A stretch of DNA of 64,000 nucleotides from Pedobacter sp. MC2016-15 (GTDB taxonomy: Bacteria > Bacteroidota > Bacteroidia > Sphingobacteriales > Sphingobacteriaceae). The stretch spans positions 558,001 to 622,000 of the forward strand of contig NZ_JAPIVS010000002.1 of the NCBI RefSeq assembly GCF_026239695.1, written 5' to 3'. The notes under the pieces were generated by a model. The model was not told the origin of the DNA. It ran no database searches and saw only the letters and a list, made by a program, of their open reading frames with translations. The first letter of the stretch is position 1. The number at the start of each line of letters is the position of its first letter. Below are positions 42,921 through 53,456 of this stretch, piece after piece. The translations under genes were made by a program, and so were the position numbers.

Positions 42921-43448
42921 CTAAAATGTAAATTGTTTAAGGCTGCTCCATAATTTCTTCTTCCCCTCCTGATCTGCTGACAGCAGGTCTAATCTGCCAG
43001 TAAAGACCAGCTTTATTTCTCCTTGTGTGCCGATACTATGTTGTGGCTGATCAATAAGACCAAGCTGGGCCGGACTGACCCCGAATGCCAGTACAAGCGT
43101 ACTGCTAAAAAACGTACTCAGCTCCTCAAATTTCACATGGCTGTAGTTAAAGTAGTTCAGCAAAGCAAAATCATTTGCAGTAAGCTGCATCGCTTTCACC
43201 AAATTCCGCAGCAACTCTCTGCCACTCTCAGAACTCACGTCATTTTCACTATCATTCACGAGGATGAGCACATTTTTCTGGTTTTTACCGAGGTATTTGA
43301 ACACTGTTGCCGGCGCAATTTCTGGAGCCGGAGCTGCGGGAACTGCCGTTACCAGGGGTGCTGCAACATCTTCAGTCCTCACCAGATAGATATCATCAGT
43401 AAAAAATAAACGAAGTGCTTCGGCACTTGTAGTCAATTGTTCTGCCAT
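42921..43448 (-). CDS. conserved hypothetical protein upstream of rdgB
   Basis: A 175-residue soluble protein. An Ala/Pro-rich linker (about 28-47) separates a short N-terminal helix (AEALRLFFTDDIYLV) from an alpha/beta domain (NQKNVLILVNDSENDVSSESGRELLRNLVKAMQL...VKFEELSTFFSSTLVLAFGVSP). The layout, a short helix then linker then alpha/beta domain, is reminiscent of DNA polymerase III psi subunit (HolD), but this is only a weak resemblance and no motif proves it. It is translationally adjacent to rdgB, a nucleotide-sanitising gene. Confidence 0.65.
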   Translation of the reverse strand: MAEQLTTSAEALRLFFTDDIYLVRTEDVAAPLVTAVPAAPAPEIAPATVFKYLGKNQKNVLILVNDSENDVSSESGRELLRNLVKAMQLTANDFALLNYFNYSHVKFEELSTFFSSTLVLAFGVSPAQLGLIDQPQHSIGTQGEIKLVFTGRLDLLSADQEGKKKLWSSLKQFTF

Positions 43449-43559
43449 GAATGGAGTATGATATGGGAATATTTTTTGTGTTAAAATTAGTTAAATATCC
43501 TATTATAGCGCCTTTATTTATTACTTTTATAGCTTAAAAAATACCCTAGCAAATCTTTT

Positions 43560-44147
43560 GTGAGAAAAACCTGCTGTATTATTATTCTCTGTTTTTTCTA
43601 TTTCGGTACTGTTGCACAAAACGTTGCTGTAGTAAACAGCAATCCCATCAGCCAGAAGGAATTTGTATGGGTGTATAAAAAACACCGCCCCGGAAATACC
43701 CAGCCTACATTAACTGAACTGATCTCTTTCCTGAACATTTACATAGACTTTAAACTCAAAGTTGAGGATGCCAGGGCAGCGGGTCTGGATAAAGACAGTA
43801 CTTATCTGGCTGACACAAAGAACTATGAAGATGCGCTAACATCGGCGACACCGCCTGAAGCCCAGCAGGTAGATTATTCTCTGGTGATCAGGGAATACAA
43901 AGAAGCTTTACTGCTTTTCAACATCTCGCAGGTAAAGATTTGGGACAAGATAGGTGAAGAAGAAGATACGATACAGCAATATTATAATACCCACAAACAG
44001 GATTATTCTTCCAAACCCTTTGATGAGGTACAAACTGAAGTGACCGCAGATTACCAGAAGAAAATTGAGTGCGACTGGGTAACTTCACTGAGAAATAAAT
44101 ATAAAATAACCATCGATCAGAATTTGCTTGGCAAGTTGATCAGATGA
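43560..44147 (+). CDS. SurA-like chaperone lacking the isomerase domain
   Basis: A 195-residue exported protein with signal peptide (CCIIILCFFYFGTVAQ) and a GTG start. Residues 22-85 match the N-terminal region of Bacteroidota SurA-type peptidyl-prolyl isomerases (VAVVNSNPISQKEFVWVYKKHRPG...LNIYIDFKLKVEDARAAGLDKD), and 105-195 match their later helical part (YKEALLLFNISQVKIWDKIGEEE...IQQYY). No parvulin domain with its usual length fits between or after. It lies 63 bases ahead of the full-length isomerase gene, so a chaperone role in outer-membrane protein folding is inferred. Confidence 0.75.
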   Translation: MRKTCCIIILCFFYFGTVAQNVAVVNSNPISQKEFVWVYKKHRPGNTQPTLTELISFLNIYIDFKLKVEDARAAGLDKDSTYLADTKNYEDALTSATPPEAQQVDYSLVIREYKEALLLFNISQVKIWDKIGEEEDTIQQYYNTHKQDYSSKPFDEVQTEVTADYQKKIECDWVTSLRNKYKITIDQNLLGKLIR

Positions 44148-44210
44148 TACACCATACAAATGGTTGAATAATAGTAAATTTGCAAATAAAATATAATTGA
44201 AGAAAGTATA

Positions 44211-45584
44211 ATGAAGAAAGTTTTATTGATGGCAGGTGGGTTGCTCCTCTTGTTTATGATGAATGTACAGGCTCAGAACAAAAGCGTAGATAAGGTGATC
44301 GCCGTACTTGGAAGTGAAGTGATCTTGTTATCTGAACTTAATCAGCAATACGTTATGTACCTTAACTCGGGTAATCCACCTGATGAAAAGGTAAAATGTT
44401 ATATCATGCAGCAGATGCTGGTTCAGCACCTCTTAAAACAACAGGCAGAGATTGACTCTGTAATGGTGGATGATAAGCAGGTAGACGACGAACTTGAAAG
44501 AAGGATGCGTTACCAGATGCAACGTGCAGGCGGACAGGATAAACTGGAAGAATTCCTGAATAAATCTGTGTTGCAGTATAAAGATGAGCTTAGACCTGAT
44601 GTTAAAGATCAGCTGCAGGCCAATAAAATGCAGGGAACAATTACTGAAAAGGTGAGCATTACGCCTTCAGAAGTAAAGAAATATTTTGATTCTTATAAAA
44701 AAGACAGCTTACCGGATATCCCGGCAGAATATGAAGTTGGGGAAATTACGCTGAATCCGGAACTTACAAAAGCTGAAAAACAAAGATATATGGATAAACT
44801 GGATGCCATCAGACTCCGCGTGAAAAGCGGTGAAGATTTCGGCTTCCTGGCAAAAACTTATTCTGAAGATCCTGGATCTGCTCCTGAAGGTGGCGACCTG
44901 GGTTTCTTTAGCCGTGGCGATATGGCCAAAGAGTTTACTGCATGGTCATTTAAACTTAAGGCTGGAGAAATCTCTCCTGTATTTGAGACTGAGTTTGGAT
45001 TCCATGTGTTGCAGGTAATTGAGAGAAGGGGTGAGCAGGTTCATGCACGCCATATCCTGATCCGCCCGCAGAATACGCCACAAAGTTTAGATCGTGCAAA
45101 ACTACATGCTGACAGTATCTACACGAACATCATGGATAAAAAACTAAGCTTCTCCACAGCAGCTTCACTGTACTCTGCCGACAAAGAATCTAAGTACAAC
45201 GGAGGGATGATCCTTTTTGCCGATAACGTTACTGCAAGAACAACGTTCATTCCTGCGGATAAATTAGACCCTAAAGTTTACCAGGTGATTGATACCATGA
45301 AAGTGGGCGAAATTTCTAAACCGGTACCTTTTACAGGTCAGGATGGTAAACAGGGTTACAAAATCGTCTTCCTTAAATCCAGTGTTCCGGCACACAAGGG
45401 AAATCTTGATCAGGATTATACCAAGTTTAAGGAGAAAGCCCAGCAACAAAAAAGTGACCGTGTAATGAGTGAATGGTTTGAAAAAAGAAGAAAGAACACT
45501 TACATTAGGATCGATAGCGATTACCAGGATTGCAGTGAACTGAAAATCTGGACGAAACCTCAAACGAGCACAGAAACAAAATAG
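44211..45584 (+). CDS. SurA-type peptidyl-prolyl cis-trans isomerase
   Basis: A 457-residue periplasmic chaperone/isomerase for outer-membrane proteins. It has a signal peptide (VLLMAGGLLLLFMMNVQAQ), a SurA N-terminal helical domain (VDKVIAVLGSEVILLSELNQQYV), and two parvulin rotamase domains: about 175-275 (PAEYEVGEITLNPE...GGDLGFFSRGDMAKEF...GFHVLQVIERRG) and about 280-385 (VHARHILIRPQNTPQ...). The stop codon TAG is followed at once by the ATG of the MoxR gene. Confidence 0.92.
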   Translation: MKKVLLMAGGLLLLFMMNVQAQNKSVDKVIAVLGSEVILLSELNQQYVMYLNSGNPPDEKVKCYIMQQMLVQHLLKQQAEIDSVMVDDKQVDDELERRMRYQMQRAGGQDKLEEFLNKSVLQYKDELRPDVKDQLQANKMQGTITEKVSITPSEVKKYFDSYKKDSLPDIPAEYEVGEITLNPELTKAEKQRYMDKLDAIRLRVKSGEDFGFLAKTYSEDPGSAPEGGDLGFFSRGDMAKEFTAWSFKLKAGEISPVFETEFGFHVLQVIERRGEQVHARHILIRPQNTPQSLDRAKLHADSIYTNIMDKKLSFSTAASLYSADKESKYNGGMILFADNVTARTTFIPADKLDPKVYQVIDTMKVGEISKPVPFTGQDGKQGYKIVFLKSSVPAHKGNLDQDYTKFKEKAQQQKSDRVMSEWFEKRRKNTYIRIDSDYQDCSELKIWTKPQTSTETK

Positions 45585-46550
45585 ATGACAGCATACCATA
45601 ACGACATCGCGGCAGTAGATGCCTTACACCAGTCTTATACTGATATTAAGAATGAGATAAGTAAAGTCGTTATTGGTCAGGATGAAGCAGTGAAAGCTGT
45701 GCTCATCTCCATCTTCAGCAATGGCCACTGTTTATTGGTGGGTGTTCCGGGACTGGCTAAGACCCTCCTGGTGCAAACTGTTGCAGATGTGCTGGATTTA
45801 CAATTTAACCGCATACAATTTACGCCAGACCTCATGCCTGGCGATATTATCGGCGCAGAGATCTTAGGAGAAGACAGGAACTTTAAATTTATCAAAGGTC
45901 CTGTCTTTTCTAATATTGTACTGGCAGATGAGATCAACAGAACGCCGCCAAAAACTCAGGCCGCCCTGCTCGAAGCCATGCAGGAAAAAGCGGTTACTGC
46001 CGCAGGATTTAAACATATTCTCCCCAAACCATTTTTCGTACTCGCAACACAAAACCCGATTGAGCAGGAAGGTACTTATCCTCTTCCGGAAGCGCAGCTG
46101 GACAGGTTCATGTTTAATATCCAGCTGACATATCCAAGCTTCGCGGATGAAATGACGATCGTCAGGAATTCTACCGGGGGCGAAACGGTAAACCTCAGAA
46201 AGCTGATCAATGCAGATCAGATCCAGTATTTCCAGCAACTGATCAGAACAATCCCGGTTACGGATAATGTGTTGGAATATGCCGTGAAACTGACGGGCAA
46301 AACCCGCCCGGGAAGTCCGCTGGCAACAACAGAAATCAATCAGTATGTTAACTGGGGCGCCGGCCCGAGAGCATCCCAGTTCCTGATTCTTGGCGCCAAA
46401 TGTCATGCAGCGATATCTGGTAAGTACTCTCCGGATATTGAGGATGTACAGGCTGTTGCAGAGGCAATATTACGCCACAGGATCGTTAGGAACTACCGCG
46501 CAGAAGCGGAAGGTCTTTCCATTGAGAAGATCATTAAGAATCTGCTTTAA
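45585..46550 (+). CDS. MoxR-family AAA+ ATPase
   Basis: A 321-residue AAA+ protein with Walker A GVPGLAKTLL (about 44-53), Walker B VLADEINRTPPKTQAALLEAMQE (about 108-130), sensor I FVLATQNPIEQEGTYPLPEAQLDRF, and the MoxR lid domain (RPGSPLATTEINQYVNWGAGPRASQFLILGAKCHA). These ATPases assist metal insertion or complex assembly, usually with DUF58/VWA proteins. No such partner follows here within the window; uvrA is next. It starts exactly at the end of the SurA gene, so both are cotranscribed. Confidence 0.94.
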   Translation: MTAYHNDIAAVDALHQSYTDIKNEISKVVIGQDEAVKAVLISIFSNGHCLLVGVPGLAKTLLVQTVADVLDLQFNRIQFTPDLMPGDIIGAEILGEDRNFKFIKGPVFSNIVLADEINRTPPKTQAALLEAMQEKAVTAAGFKHILPKPFFVLATQNPIEQEGTYPLPEAQLDRFMFNIQLTYPSFADEMTIVRNSTGGETVNLRKLINADQIQYFQQLIRTIPVTDNVLEYAVKLTGKTRPGSPLATTEINQYVNWGAGPRASQFLILGAKCHAAISGKYSPDIEDVQAVAEAILRHRIVRNYRAEAEGLSIEKIIKNLL

Positions 46551-46663
46551 GGCAGATTATCAAAAGCTGCATCCCCTTTTTTAATGATAAAATTTTTAGC
46601 ATTTTTGTGGCTGCAAATTTGCTGTCTTTATTTTGAAGATTTCAATAGCGTTTATAAATATAT

Positions 46664-49513
46664 ATGAGCAAAAATACCATTGACCTGGGCGAGCAAAAAG
46701 ATGTAGAAGTGTATGGTGCCAGGGTCCACAACCTTAAAAATATAGATATATCTTTTCCGCGTAACCAACTGGTGGTCATCACCGGACTAAGCGGTAGCGG
46801 GAAGTCGTCACTGGCTTTTGATACCATATATGCCGAAGGGCAGCGCCGCTACATGGAGACGTTCAGTGCCTACTCACGCCAGTTTATGGGCGGTATGGAG
46901 CGCCCGGACGTGGATAAAGTGTCGGGCCTGAGCCCGGTAATTGCAATTGAGCAAAAAACAACAAGTAAAAACCCACGATCTACTGTAGGCACGATCACAG
47001 AAATCTACGATTTCATGCGTTTGCTTTATGCCCGTACCGCGGATGCTTTCTCTTACAATACAGGAGAGAAGATGGAGCGGATGAGCGAAGATCAGATCCT
47101 GAACAATATTTATACAAAATATGACGGACTGGCAGTAAACATCCTTGCGCCGGTTGTAAAGGGACGTAAAGGTCATTACCGCGAATTATTTGAGCAGATC
47201 CGTAAGCAGGGTTATGTGAAGGTGAGGATTGACGGTGAAATTCAGGATATGACTGCCAAAATGCAGGTAGACAGGTACAAGATCCATGATATTGAAATTG
47301 TAGTAGACCGCCTGATGGTGGACAGGAAAGACCATAAACGCCTTGTCGACTCTGTGCAGACCGCCATGCGTTTAGGTAAGGGCATCATCAAGATCAGCGA
47401 CAAGGAGAATAACGTTTCTCACTTTAGCCGCTTCCTGATGTGTCCGACAACAGGTATCTCCTATGATGAACCTCAGCCAAACAGTTTCTCTTTCAACTCA
47501 CCGTATGGTGCGTGTGAACGATGCGACGGACTGGGCTATATTTTTGTAGTAGACAGGGAGTCAGTGATGCCTAACCCCAAGCTGAGTATCCTTAACGGTG
47601 GTCTGGCACCGCTGGGTGAGTATAGGGATATCTGGTTGTTCCAGGTGATCAAGGCCCTGGCAAAAAAATATAACTTCTCACTTTCTACGCCTATAGAGAA
47701 GCTTACGGAAGAAAATATAGACATGATCCTGAACGGTACGCCGGAGCTGCTGTCTGTAGCTGTGGAATACAATAAATGGAATGTTCAGAACTACCAGATT
47801 ACCTTTGACGGAATCATTAAACTGCTCGAAGAGCAGAATGAGAAAAAAGGCGAAGGAGCTATAGACGATATGGAGACTTTCCGCAAGCTTAAAACCTGTC
47901 CTGTGTGTGAAGGGGCAAGGTTGAAAAAGGAAAGCCTGCATTTTAAGGTTGACGGTAAGAATATCTTTGAACTGGCAGAAATGGATATTAACAGCCTTAA
48001 AGGCTGGTTCGCTGATGTGGATACCCGTTTAACGGAACGTCAGAATGTTATTGCCAAAGAGATTCTGAAGGAGATCCGTATCCGTCTGGGCTTTCTCTCA
48101 GATGTGGGTTTGAATTATTTGTCGCTCGACCGGACGGCAAGAACACTCTCAGGAGGTGAAGCACAGCGTATACGTCTGGCAACGCAGATCGGTTCGCAGC
48201 TGATGAACGTGATGTATATTCTGGATGAGCCAAGTATTGGCTTGCACCAGAGAGATAACGAACGACTGATCGGGGCATTAAAAAACCTGCGCGACCTCGG
48301 TAACACGGTACTGGTGGTAGAGCATGATAAAGATATGATCCTTGAAGCCGACTGGGTGATTGATGTAGGACCTGCTGCGGGTTTACACGGTGGGCAGATC
48401 GTTGCACAGGGAACTCCTGCAAAGATCCTGAAATCAAAAACGCTTACTGCCGCTTATCTGAACGGTGAAAAGGAAATAACGGTTCCTAAGAAAAGAAGAA
48501 AAGGTAACGGACATAAATTACAGATCCTGAAGGCCAGTGGCCATAACCTGAAAAATGTTTCGGTAGATTTTCCATTGGGTAAGTTCATTGCCGTGACAGG
48601 TGTGTCGGGCAGTGGTAAATCAAGTCTGATTACAGAAACGCTCTACCCGATTTTAAATCATCACTTCTTCAGGGCAAAAAAACATCCCCTGCCATACGAA
48701 AAGATCAATGGCTTAAAGGAGATTGATAAAGTGATAGAAATTGACCAGGCGCCAATAGGAAGGACGCCAAGATCAAACCCTTCTACTTATACAGGGGTGT
48801 TCTCGGATATCAGGAACTTATATGTGCAGCTACCCGAAGCAAAGATCAGAGGCTACAAACCCGGACGTTTTTCATTTAACGTGAAAGGTGGGAGATGTGA
48901 AACCTGTCAGGGTGCAGGAATGAAGGTAATCGAAATGAATTTCCTTCCTGATGTGCATGTGCCATGCGAAGAATGTGGGGGCAGAAGGTACAACAGGGAA
49001 ACGCTTGAAGTGCGCTATCGTGGCAAATCTATCAGTGATGTGCTGGATATGAGCATCGAGGATGCCTGTGATTTCTTTGAAAATATGCCTGTGATCTACA
49101 GGAAGATCAAAACACTGAAAGATGTGGGACTCGGGTATATTACCCTGGGACAATCCTCAACCACTTTGTCAGGTGGTGAAGCACAACGTGTAAAACTGGC
49201 TACAGAGCTTTCTAAAAAGGATACAGGCAGAACGTTTTACATTCTTGACGAGCCTACCACAGGTTTGCATTTTGAGGATATCAATGTTTTACTCGGTGTA
49301 CTCAATGAGCTTGTGGATAAAGGAAATACTGTACTCGTAATTGAACACAATCTGGATGTGGTTAAGGTTGCCGACTGGGTAATTGACCTTGGTGAAGAAG
49401 GTGGTGCAGGTGGAGGAAGAATTATTTTTGAAGGTACACCGGAAGGATTGACCCAAAATCCTATCAGTCTGACAGGTAAATTTCTTAAAAAAGAAATGAA
49501 TATAAATTATTAA
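46664..49513 (+). CDS. uvrA: excinuclease ABC subunit A (UvrA)
   Basis: Damage-recognition ATPase of nucleotide excision repair. The 949-residue protein has two ABC cassettes: Walker [13 protein letters not shown] (about 39) and [12 protein letters not shown] (about 645), signatures [12 protein letters not shown] and [12 protein letters not shown], and Walker [19 protein letters not shown]. Zinc Cys pairs appear at [20 protein letters not shown] and [17 protein letters not shown]. The length and order are those of a normal UvrA. It is monocistronic, with 113 bases upstream. Confidence 0.98.
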   Translation: MSKNTIDLGEQKDVEVYGARVHNLKNIDISFPRNQLVVITGLSGSGKSSLAFDTIYAEGQRRYMETFSAYSRQFMGGMERPDVDKVSGLSPVIAIEQKTTSKNPRSTVGTITEIYDFMRLLYARTADAFSYNTGEKMERMSEDQILNNIYTKYDGLAVNILAPVVKGRKGHYRELFEQIRKQGYVKVRIDGEIQDMTAKMQVDRYKIHDIEIVVDRLMVDRKDHKRLVDSVQTAMRLGKGIIKISDKENNVSHFSRFLMCPTTGISYDEPQPNSFSFNSPYGACERCDGLGYIFVVDRESVMPNPKLSILNGGLAPLGEYRDIWLFQVIKALAKKYNFSLSTPIEKLTEENIDMILNGTPELLSVAVEYNKWNVQNYQITFDGIIKLLEEQNEKKGEGAIDDMETFRKLKTCPVCEGARLKKESLHFKVDGKNIFELAEMDINSLKGWFADVDTRLTERQNVIAKEILKEIRIRLGFLSDVGLNYLSLDRTARTLSGGEAQRIRLATQIGSQLMNVMYILDEPSIGLHQRDNERLIGALKNLRDLGNTVLVVEHDKDMILEADWVIDVGPAAGLHGGQIVAQGTPAKILKSKTLTAAYLNGEKEITVPKKRRKGNGHKLQILKASGHNLKNVSVDFPLGKFIAVTGVSGSGKSSLITETLYPILNHHFFRAKKHPLPYEKINGLKEIDKVIEIDQAPIGRTPRSNPSTYTGVFSDIRNLYVQLPEAKIRGYKPGRFSFNVKGGRCETCQGAGMKVIEMNFLPDVHVPCEECGGRRYNRETLEVRYRGKSISDVLDMSIEDACDFFENMPVIYRKIKTLKDVGLGYITLGQSSTTLSGGEAQRVKLATELSKKDTGRTFYILDEPTTGLHFEDINVLLGVLNELVDKGNTVLVIEHNLDVVKVADWVIDLGEEGGAGGGRIIFEGTPEGLTQNPISLTGKFLKKEMNINY

Positions 49514-49571
49514 CTTGTATTGATGTGACGGGCATGATTTCTGCATAACCTAAAAAAATAAATGTTTACAC

Positions 49572-51062
49572 ATGAAAAACTTGTTATCCGCAAAACAGAT
49601 GCGTGATGCAGATGCAATCACGATTAAAAACAAGGAAATAACATCCATCGACCTGATGGAATCTGCATCAGAAGCGTTTGTTGAGGCATTTATAGAGGAG
49701 GTGGCAGATCATGAAACTACCATAGCCGTTTTGTGTGGTAAAGGAAATAATGGTGGTGATGGTCTTGCGGTAGCAAGGCTGTTAAAGGCTCAAGGGTATA
49801 CGAGTGTATTTGTATATCTTATCGCTTTTTCAGAAAAAGAGAGTGCAGACTATACCGCTAACCTGAAAAGGCTCGAGGATTTATGGTTCCCGATGCTGGC
49901 TGTTAATAAGGTTGAAGACCTGCCTGATATCAAAGATGAAGTAATTATTGACGCCGTCCTCGGTTCGGGGCTGAATGCTCCACTGGAAGGCCCATATAAA
50001 GAACTGGCTCAAAAGGTGAATGCTTTAAAGAGACATGTGATCGCTATTGATGTACCTACTGGCTTTCCTGCTGAGGGAGAATTGAAAGAAAATAGTGTAT
50101 ACCTCAAGGCCGATCTGGTAATTTGTTTTGAGCGCCCCAAGATTAACTTTTTCTTTCCGGAAGCTGCGCAGGCACTTAAACACTTCAAGGTAGTATCTAT
50201 TGGTCTTGATGAAGACTTTATTCAGCAATGTCCGTCGTTATATCATTTGGTTGAGGCTTCAGACCTCAGAGAAATGGTGCAGCCAAGGGAGTTGTTTTCA
50301 CATAAAGGGACATATGGACATGCGCTGATCATCGCTGGTCAGCAGCAAACTATGGGGGCCGCACTTTTAGCAGCCAGGGCTTGTTTACACGGAGGTGCCG
50401 GGCTTACGACAGTATCCATCCCTGAAAGTGGTCTCACGGCCCTCAATACCAGCTTACCAGAGGTAATGTATCTGGACAGGGGGGAGCTGAGTGCAAGGAG
50501 CATCCAAAAGTACAGTACTATAGCGATAGGTCCGGGCCTGGGAACAGGAAAAGAAAGTACCGATCTGTTGAAGAGCATTTTTCAACTCAACCGTCCCCTC
50601 ATCCTTGATGCTGACGCACTGAATATTATCGGCAATTACCCTGAGTTTTTAAATCACCTTCCTTCGGATTCAATTTTGACGCCGCACATGAAGGAGTTTG
50701 ATCATCTGTTTGGTAAGCATCAATCCTGGTGGGAGAGGTTGGAGACTGCAAGAAATAAAGCAGTAGCGCTCAATTGCATCATTGTCCTGAAAAATCAGTT
50801 TACCTTTATCATTGATCAGAGTGGAAGCGTTACGGTAAATTCTACAGGAAATCCTGCGATGGCACAGGGTGGAATGGGAGATGTTCTTACAGGTTTAACG
50901 GCGTCATTTGCAGCCCAGGGATACAGTGCAAAGGATGCGGCAATTATTGCGTGTTATCTCCATGGTAAAACAGGGGATGAACTGGCAGAAGGACAGGTAA
51001 GTGTTTCGGCATCTGCTCTGGCAGACCACCTCGCTTACACGCTAAAAGGATTAATTAAATAG
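49572..51062 (+). CDS. nnr: bifunctional NAD(P)H-hydrate repair enzyme Nnr
   Basis: Repairs hydrated NAD(P)H. The N-terminal half (residues 1-215) is the epimerase (YjeF_N): MRDADAITI, CGKGNNGGDGLAVARLL (about 55-71), VIIDAVLGSGLNAPLEGPY. The C-terminal half (about 225-496) is the ADP/ATP-dependent dehydratase (YjeF_C): HKGTYGHALIIAGQQQTMGAALLAARACLHGGAGL, AIGPGLGT, LILDADALNII, LTPHMKEFDHLFG and NPAMAQGGMGDVLTGLTASFAAQG. It is full length. It overlaps the convergent anti-sigma gene by 8 bases. Confidence 0.95.
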   Translation: MKNLLSAKQMRDADAITIKNKEITSIDLMESASEAFVEAFIEEVADHETTIAVLCGKGNNGGDGLAVARLLKAQGYTSVFVYLIAFSEKESADYTANLKRLEDLWFPMLAVNKVEDLPDIKDEVIIDAVLGSGLNAPLEGPYKELAQKVNALKRHVIAIDVPTGFPAEGELKENSVYLKADLVICFERPKINFFFPEAAQALKHFKVVSIGLDEDFIQQCPSLYHLVEASDLREMVQPRELFSHKGTYGHALIIAGQQQTMGAALLAARACLHGGAGLTTVSIPESGLTALNTSLPEVMYLDRGELSARSIQKYSTIAIGPGLGTGKESTDLLKSIFQLNRPLILDADALNIIGNYPEFLNHLPSDSILTPHMKEFDHLFGKHQSWWERLETARNKAVALNCIIVLKNQFTFIIDQSGSVTVNSTGNPAMAQGGMGDVLTGLTASFAAQGYSAKDAAIIACYLHGKTGDELAEGQVSVSASALADHLAYTLKGLIK

Positions 51063-51912
51063 ACACGGAACCAATTACAACCATCTTTTCCATAGTAGGT
51101 GCTGCGCTTCCGCCACGTTTTTCCAGCGTAACTGCGAAAGCCTGTGCATCACTTACTTCTTTCATAGGAAGAAGTAACTTCTTAGGTTGTGTTTGTGCAT
51201 CAAATACACCAAGATCAACGGGTTTACCCTTTACGATAGCCCATAACTGATACTGATGGGTATCATCATTTTCAGGCAGTTCCATTTTGGTGTTGTCTAC
51301 CATGACATGCTGGCCTTGTTTATGCCAGTAAACCATCATGTTTGCCTGTGGTGATATTTTTGTACCTGCAAGCTTTACCGATGACCACGTCGGATCAGAA
51401 GCAATTGCTGCAATCTCCTGCAGCTCTTTGTTCTCATTTTTGATATAACTAACGGTAGCGGCAAACTTTTCTCTGTCTGTACTTAAAGAAGCGATCTGCT
51501 CATTTGCAGAATTCAGCTTGTCGTGTGCAGAATACAGTGCTGCGGTACTGATTACCAGGAGTGCAATACAGGCCACCAAAGAAAATTTTAATGTTCTGAT
51601 GGTGGATGCAGATCTGTCATCATGTAAAGGCACTACAATTGCTTCTTTCTGCGTAGCAGAATTTACTGAAGGCTCCTGAGCAGGAGCAGGGATAATTTTT
51701 TCGAATATTTGTTTTTCTAAACCTACAGTAGGTTCTATTGAATGACTTAAGGCATAATGCTCCATAGCAATCTCGATGGCGTTTAGTTCCTCCCTGATGT
51801 CAGGAAACTGGTGTGCCATCGCTTCAACCTCCCGTTGTTCCTGGGCGTTTAATTGCCCGAGCACGTAAAGTTCAAGTATGCCTGTTTCGATGTATGCCTT
51901 TGATTCTTCCAC
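51055..51912 (-). CDS. anti-sigma factor (RskA-type)
   Basis: A 285-residue single-pass membrane protein. The N-terminal cytosolic part has an anti-sigma zinc-finger-like helical region (TGILELYVLGQLNAQEQREVEAMAHQFPDIREELNAIE). A transmembrane segment lies at about 109-130 (LKFSLVACIALLVISTAALYS). A coiled coil follows (NSANEQIASLSTDREKFAATVSYIKNENKELQ), then the RskA C-terminal domain (MVYWHKQGQHVMVDNTKMELPENDDTHQYQLWAIVKGKPVDLGVF). The classical HxxxCxxC is not present. The GTG start abuts the stop of the ECF sigma gene (TAAGTG). Confidence 0.9.
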   Translation of the reverse strand: MEESKAYIETGILELYVLGQLNAQEQREVEAMAHQFPDIREELNAIEIAMEHYALSHSIEPTVGLEKQIFEKIIPAPAQEPSVNSATQKEAIVVPLHDDRSASTIRTLKFSLVACIALLVISTAALYSAHDKLNSANEQIASLSTDREKFAATVSYIKNENKELQEIAAIASDPTWSSVKLAGTKISPQANMMVYWHKQGQHVMVDNTKMELPENDDTHQYQLWAIVKGKPVDLGVFDAQTQPKKLLLPMKEVSDAQAFAVTLEKRGGSAAPTMEKMVVIGSVSI

Positions 51913-52464
51913 TTAATTAAAATGCTTTCTTAATTCCATAATAGCCATCCTGATTCTGGTTTTCACCGTACCCAATGGTAAATTCAGTTCCTCTGCGGCC
52001 TCAACATGGGTATAACCTTTGAAGTATACCATGTTTAATACATCATTATATTCTGGTTTAAGTGCAGTAACCATATCCCTTAGACCAAGTGTATCAGCAT
52101 TAAAAGTGATCTTTTTTTGCGAGTCAATGAAATCTACGTTATTTTCTATGTCTTGGTTTTTATTAGAATTTCTAAAGTCTTTGGAACGAAGTTTATCTAT
52201 AGCTATGTTGCGTGCAACATTGATCATCCAGGTAAAAAGACGCCCTTTGCTGCTGTCGTAACTGTCAGCAGAGTTCCAGATTTTTATGAAAGTTTCCTGT
52301 AACAGGTCCTCAGCAATTTCGGATTGCTGGATGATTCTGGAGATAACCCCTAACAGGGCACCAGAATACATATCGTATAGTGCCTGTATGGCAATAGTCT
52401 CGTGACCTCTGAGTGCACGCACCAGGTCATCTTCTGTGAGGGATATTTTTTTAGTCGCTGCCAA
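51913..52464 (-). CDS. ECF-type RNA polymerase sigma factor
   Basis: A 183-residue sigma-70 family member of the SigK/ECF type: region 2 (HETIAIQALYDMYSGALLGVISRII..EIAEDLLQETFIKIWNSADSYDSSKGRLFTWMINVARNIAIDKLRSK) and region 4 (ALKPEYNDVLNMVYFKGYTHVEAAEELNLPLGTVKTRIRMAIMELRK). It is followed without gap by its cognate anti-sigma factor, a classical regulator pair. The signal it responds to is unknown; in relatives such pairs react to envelope or oxidative stress. Confidence 0.95.
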   Translation of the reverse strand: MAATKKISLTEDDLVRALRGHETIAIQALYDMYSGALLGVISRIIQQSEIAEDLLQETFIKIWNSADSYDSSKGRLFTWMINVARNIAIDKLRSKDFRNSNKNQDIENNVDFIDSQKKITFNADTLGLRDMVTALKPEYNDVLNMVYFKGYTHVEAAEELNLPLGTVKTRIRMAIMELRKHFN

Positions 52465-52527
52465 TGTTGCTAATATACAGAAAGTCTAACAAGTTCAAAC
52501 ATGATTTGTTTGAAAGAAAACCCCTTT

Positions 52528-53406
52528 TTAAAAATCAAAAAGATGTTTCTCAGCGTGATATGATGACCTCACCAAAGGACCACTCTCCACATACCTTAAT
52601 CCTTTAGCCAAACCGATCTCTTTATATTTGGCAAACTGATCAGGATGAATCCAGTCAAGCACAGGGTGGTGGTTGCGTGTAGGCTGCAGGTATTGTCCTA
52701 ATGTAAGGATATGCACACCATTTGCTACCAGGTCATCCATGGCTTCAAACACATCATCTTCTGTTTCTCCCAACCCAAGCATAATACCTGTTTTAGTTCT
52801 TACACCAAAGTCGGAAATTCTTTTTAAACATTCAAGACTTCTGTCGTATTTAGCCTGAACACGAACCTGTTTGGTTAGGCGGCGCACAGTTTCTATATTG
52901 TGAGATACCACTTCAGGGCGTTCTTCGAGAACCCGGTACAGGTTATCCCAGATGCCTCTGAAATCTGGAATCAATGTTTCCAAGGTTGTTTCAGGGCTTT
53001 CGCGTCTGATAGCCTGTAGTGTTTCTGCCCAGATGATAGAGCCACCATCTTTAAGATCATCGCGGTCTACCGAAGTAATAACGCAGTGTTTTACCTGCAT
53101 GAGTTTTACCGAATTTGCAATGCGGTTGGGCTCATCAGTGTCTACAGCTTTAGGTCTTCCTGTTGCCACTGCGCAAAATGAGCAGGAACGGGTGCAGATA
53201 TTACCAAGGATCATGAAGGTTGCGGTACCAGAACCCCAGCATTCGCCCATATTAGGACAGTTACCACTCTCACAAATGGTATGTAGCTTATGGGTGTCTA
53301 CAAGGCTGCGCACCTGCGCATATTCTTTACCTACCGGAAGCTTAACTCTAAGCCAATCTGGTTTACGTTGTACTGTGTTTGCTGGAACAACCGGAAGTGC
53401 GATCAT
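52528..53406 (-). CDS. lipA: lipoyl synthase LipA
   Basis: A radical-SAM enzyme that inserts two sulfurs into octanoyl groups on lipoyl domains. The 292-residue protein has both iron-sulfur motifs: auxiliary cluster C-x4-C-x5-C in [13 protein letters not shown] (about 44-56) and SAM cluster C-x3-C-x2-C in CTRSCSFC (about 70-77). Also seen are [19 protein letters not shown] and the terminal [13 protein letters not shown] with the conserved R-S-S-Y. The length is typical. Confidence 0.97.
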   Translation of the reverse strand: MIALPVVPANTVQRKPDWLRVKLPVGKEYAQVRSLVDTHKLHTICESGNCPNMGECWGSGTATFMILGNICTRSCSFCAVATGRPKAVDTDEPNRIANSVKLMQVKHCVITSVDRDDLKDGGSIIWAETLQAIRRESPETTLETLIPDFRGIWDNLYRVLEERPEVVSHNIETVRRLTKQVRVQAKYDRSLECLKRISDFGVRTKTGIMLGLGETEDDVFEAMDDLVANGVHILTLGQYLQPTRNHHPVLDWIHPDQFAKYKEIGLAKGLRYVESGPLVRSSYHAEKHLFDF

Positions 53407-53456
53407 ACCACAAAGTTAAGCAATAGGTTTGAAATGTAATAAAGTTGAAATGTCAT

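Noticed and set aside
45864..46406. 180-codon minus-strand frame opposite moxR
   Set aside because: The moxR motifs on the plus strand are complete; the antisense product has no recognisable pattern.
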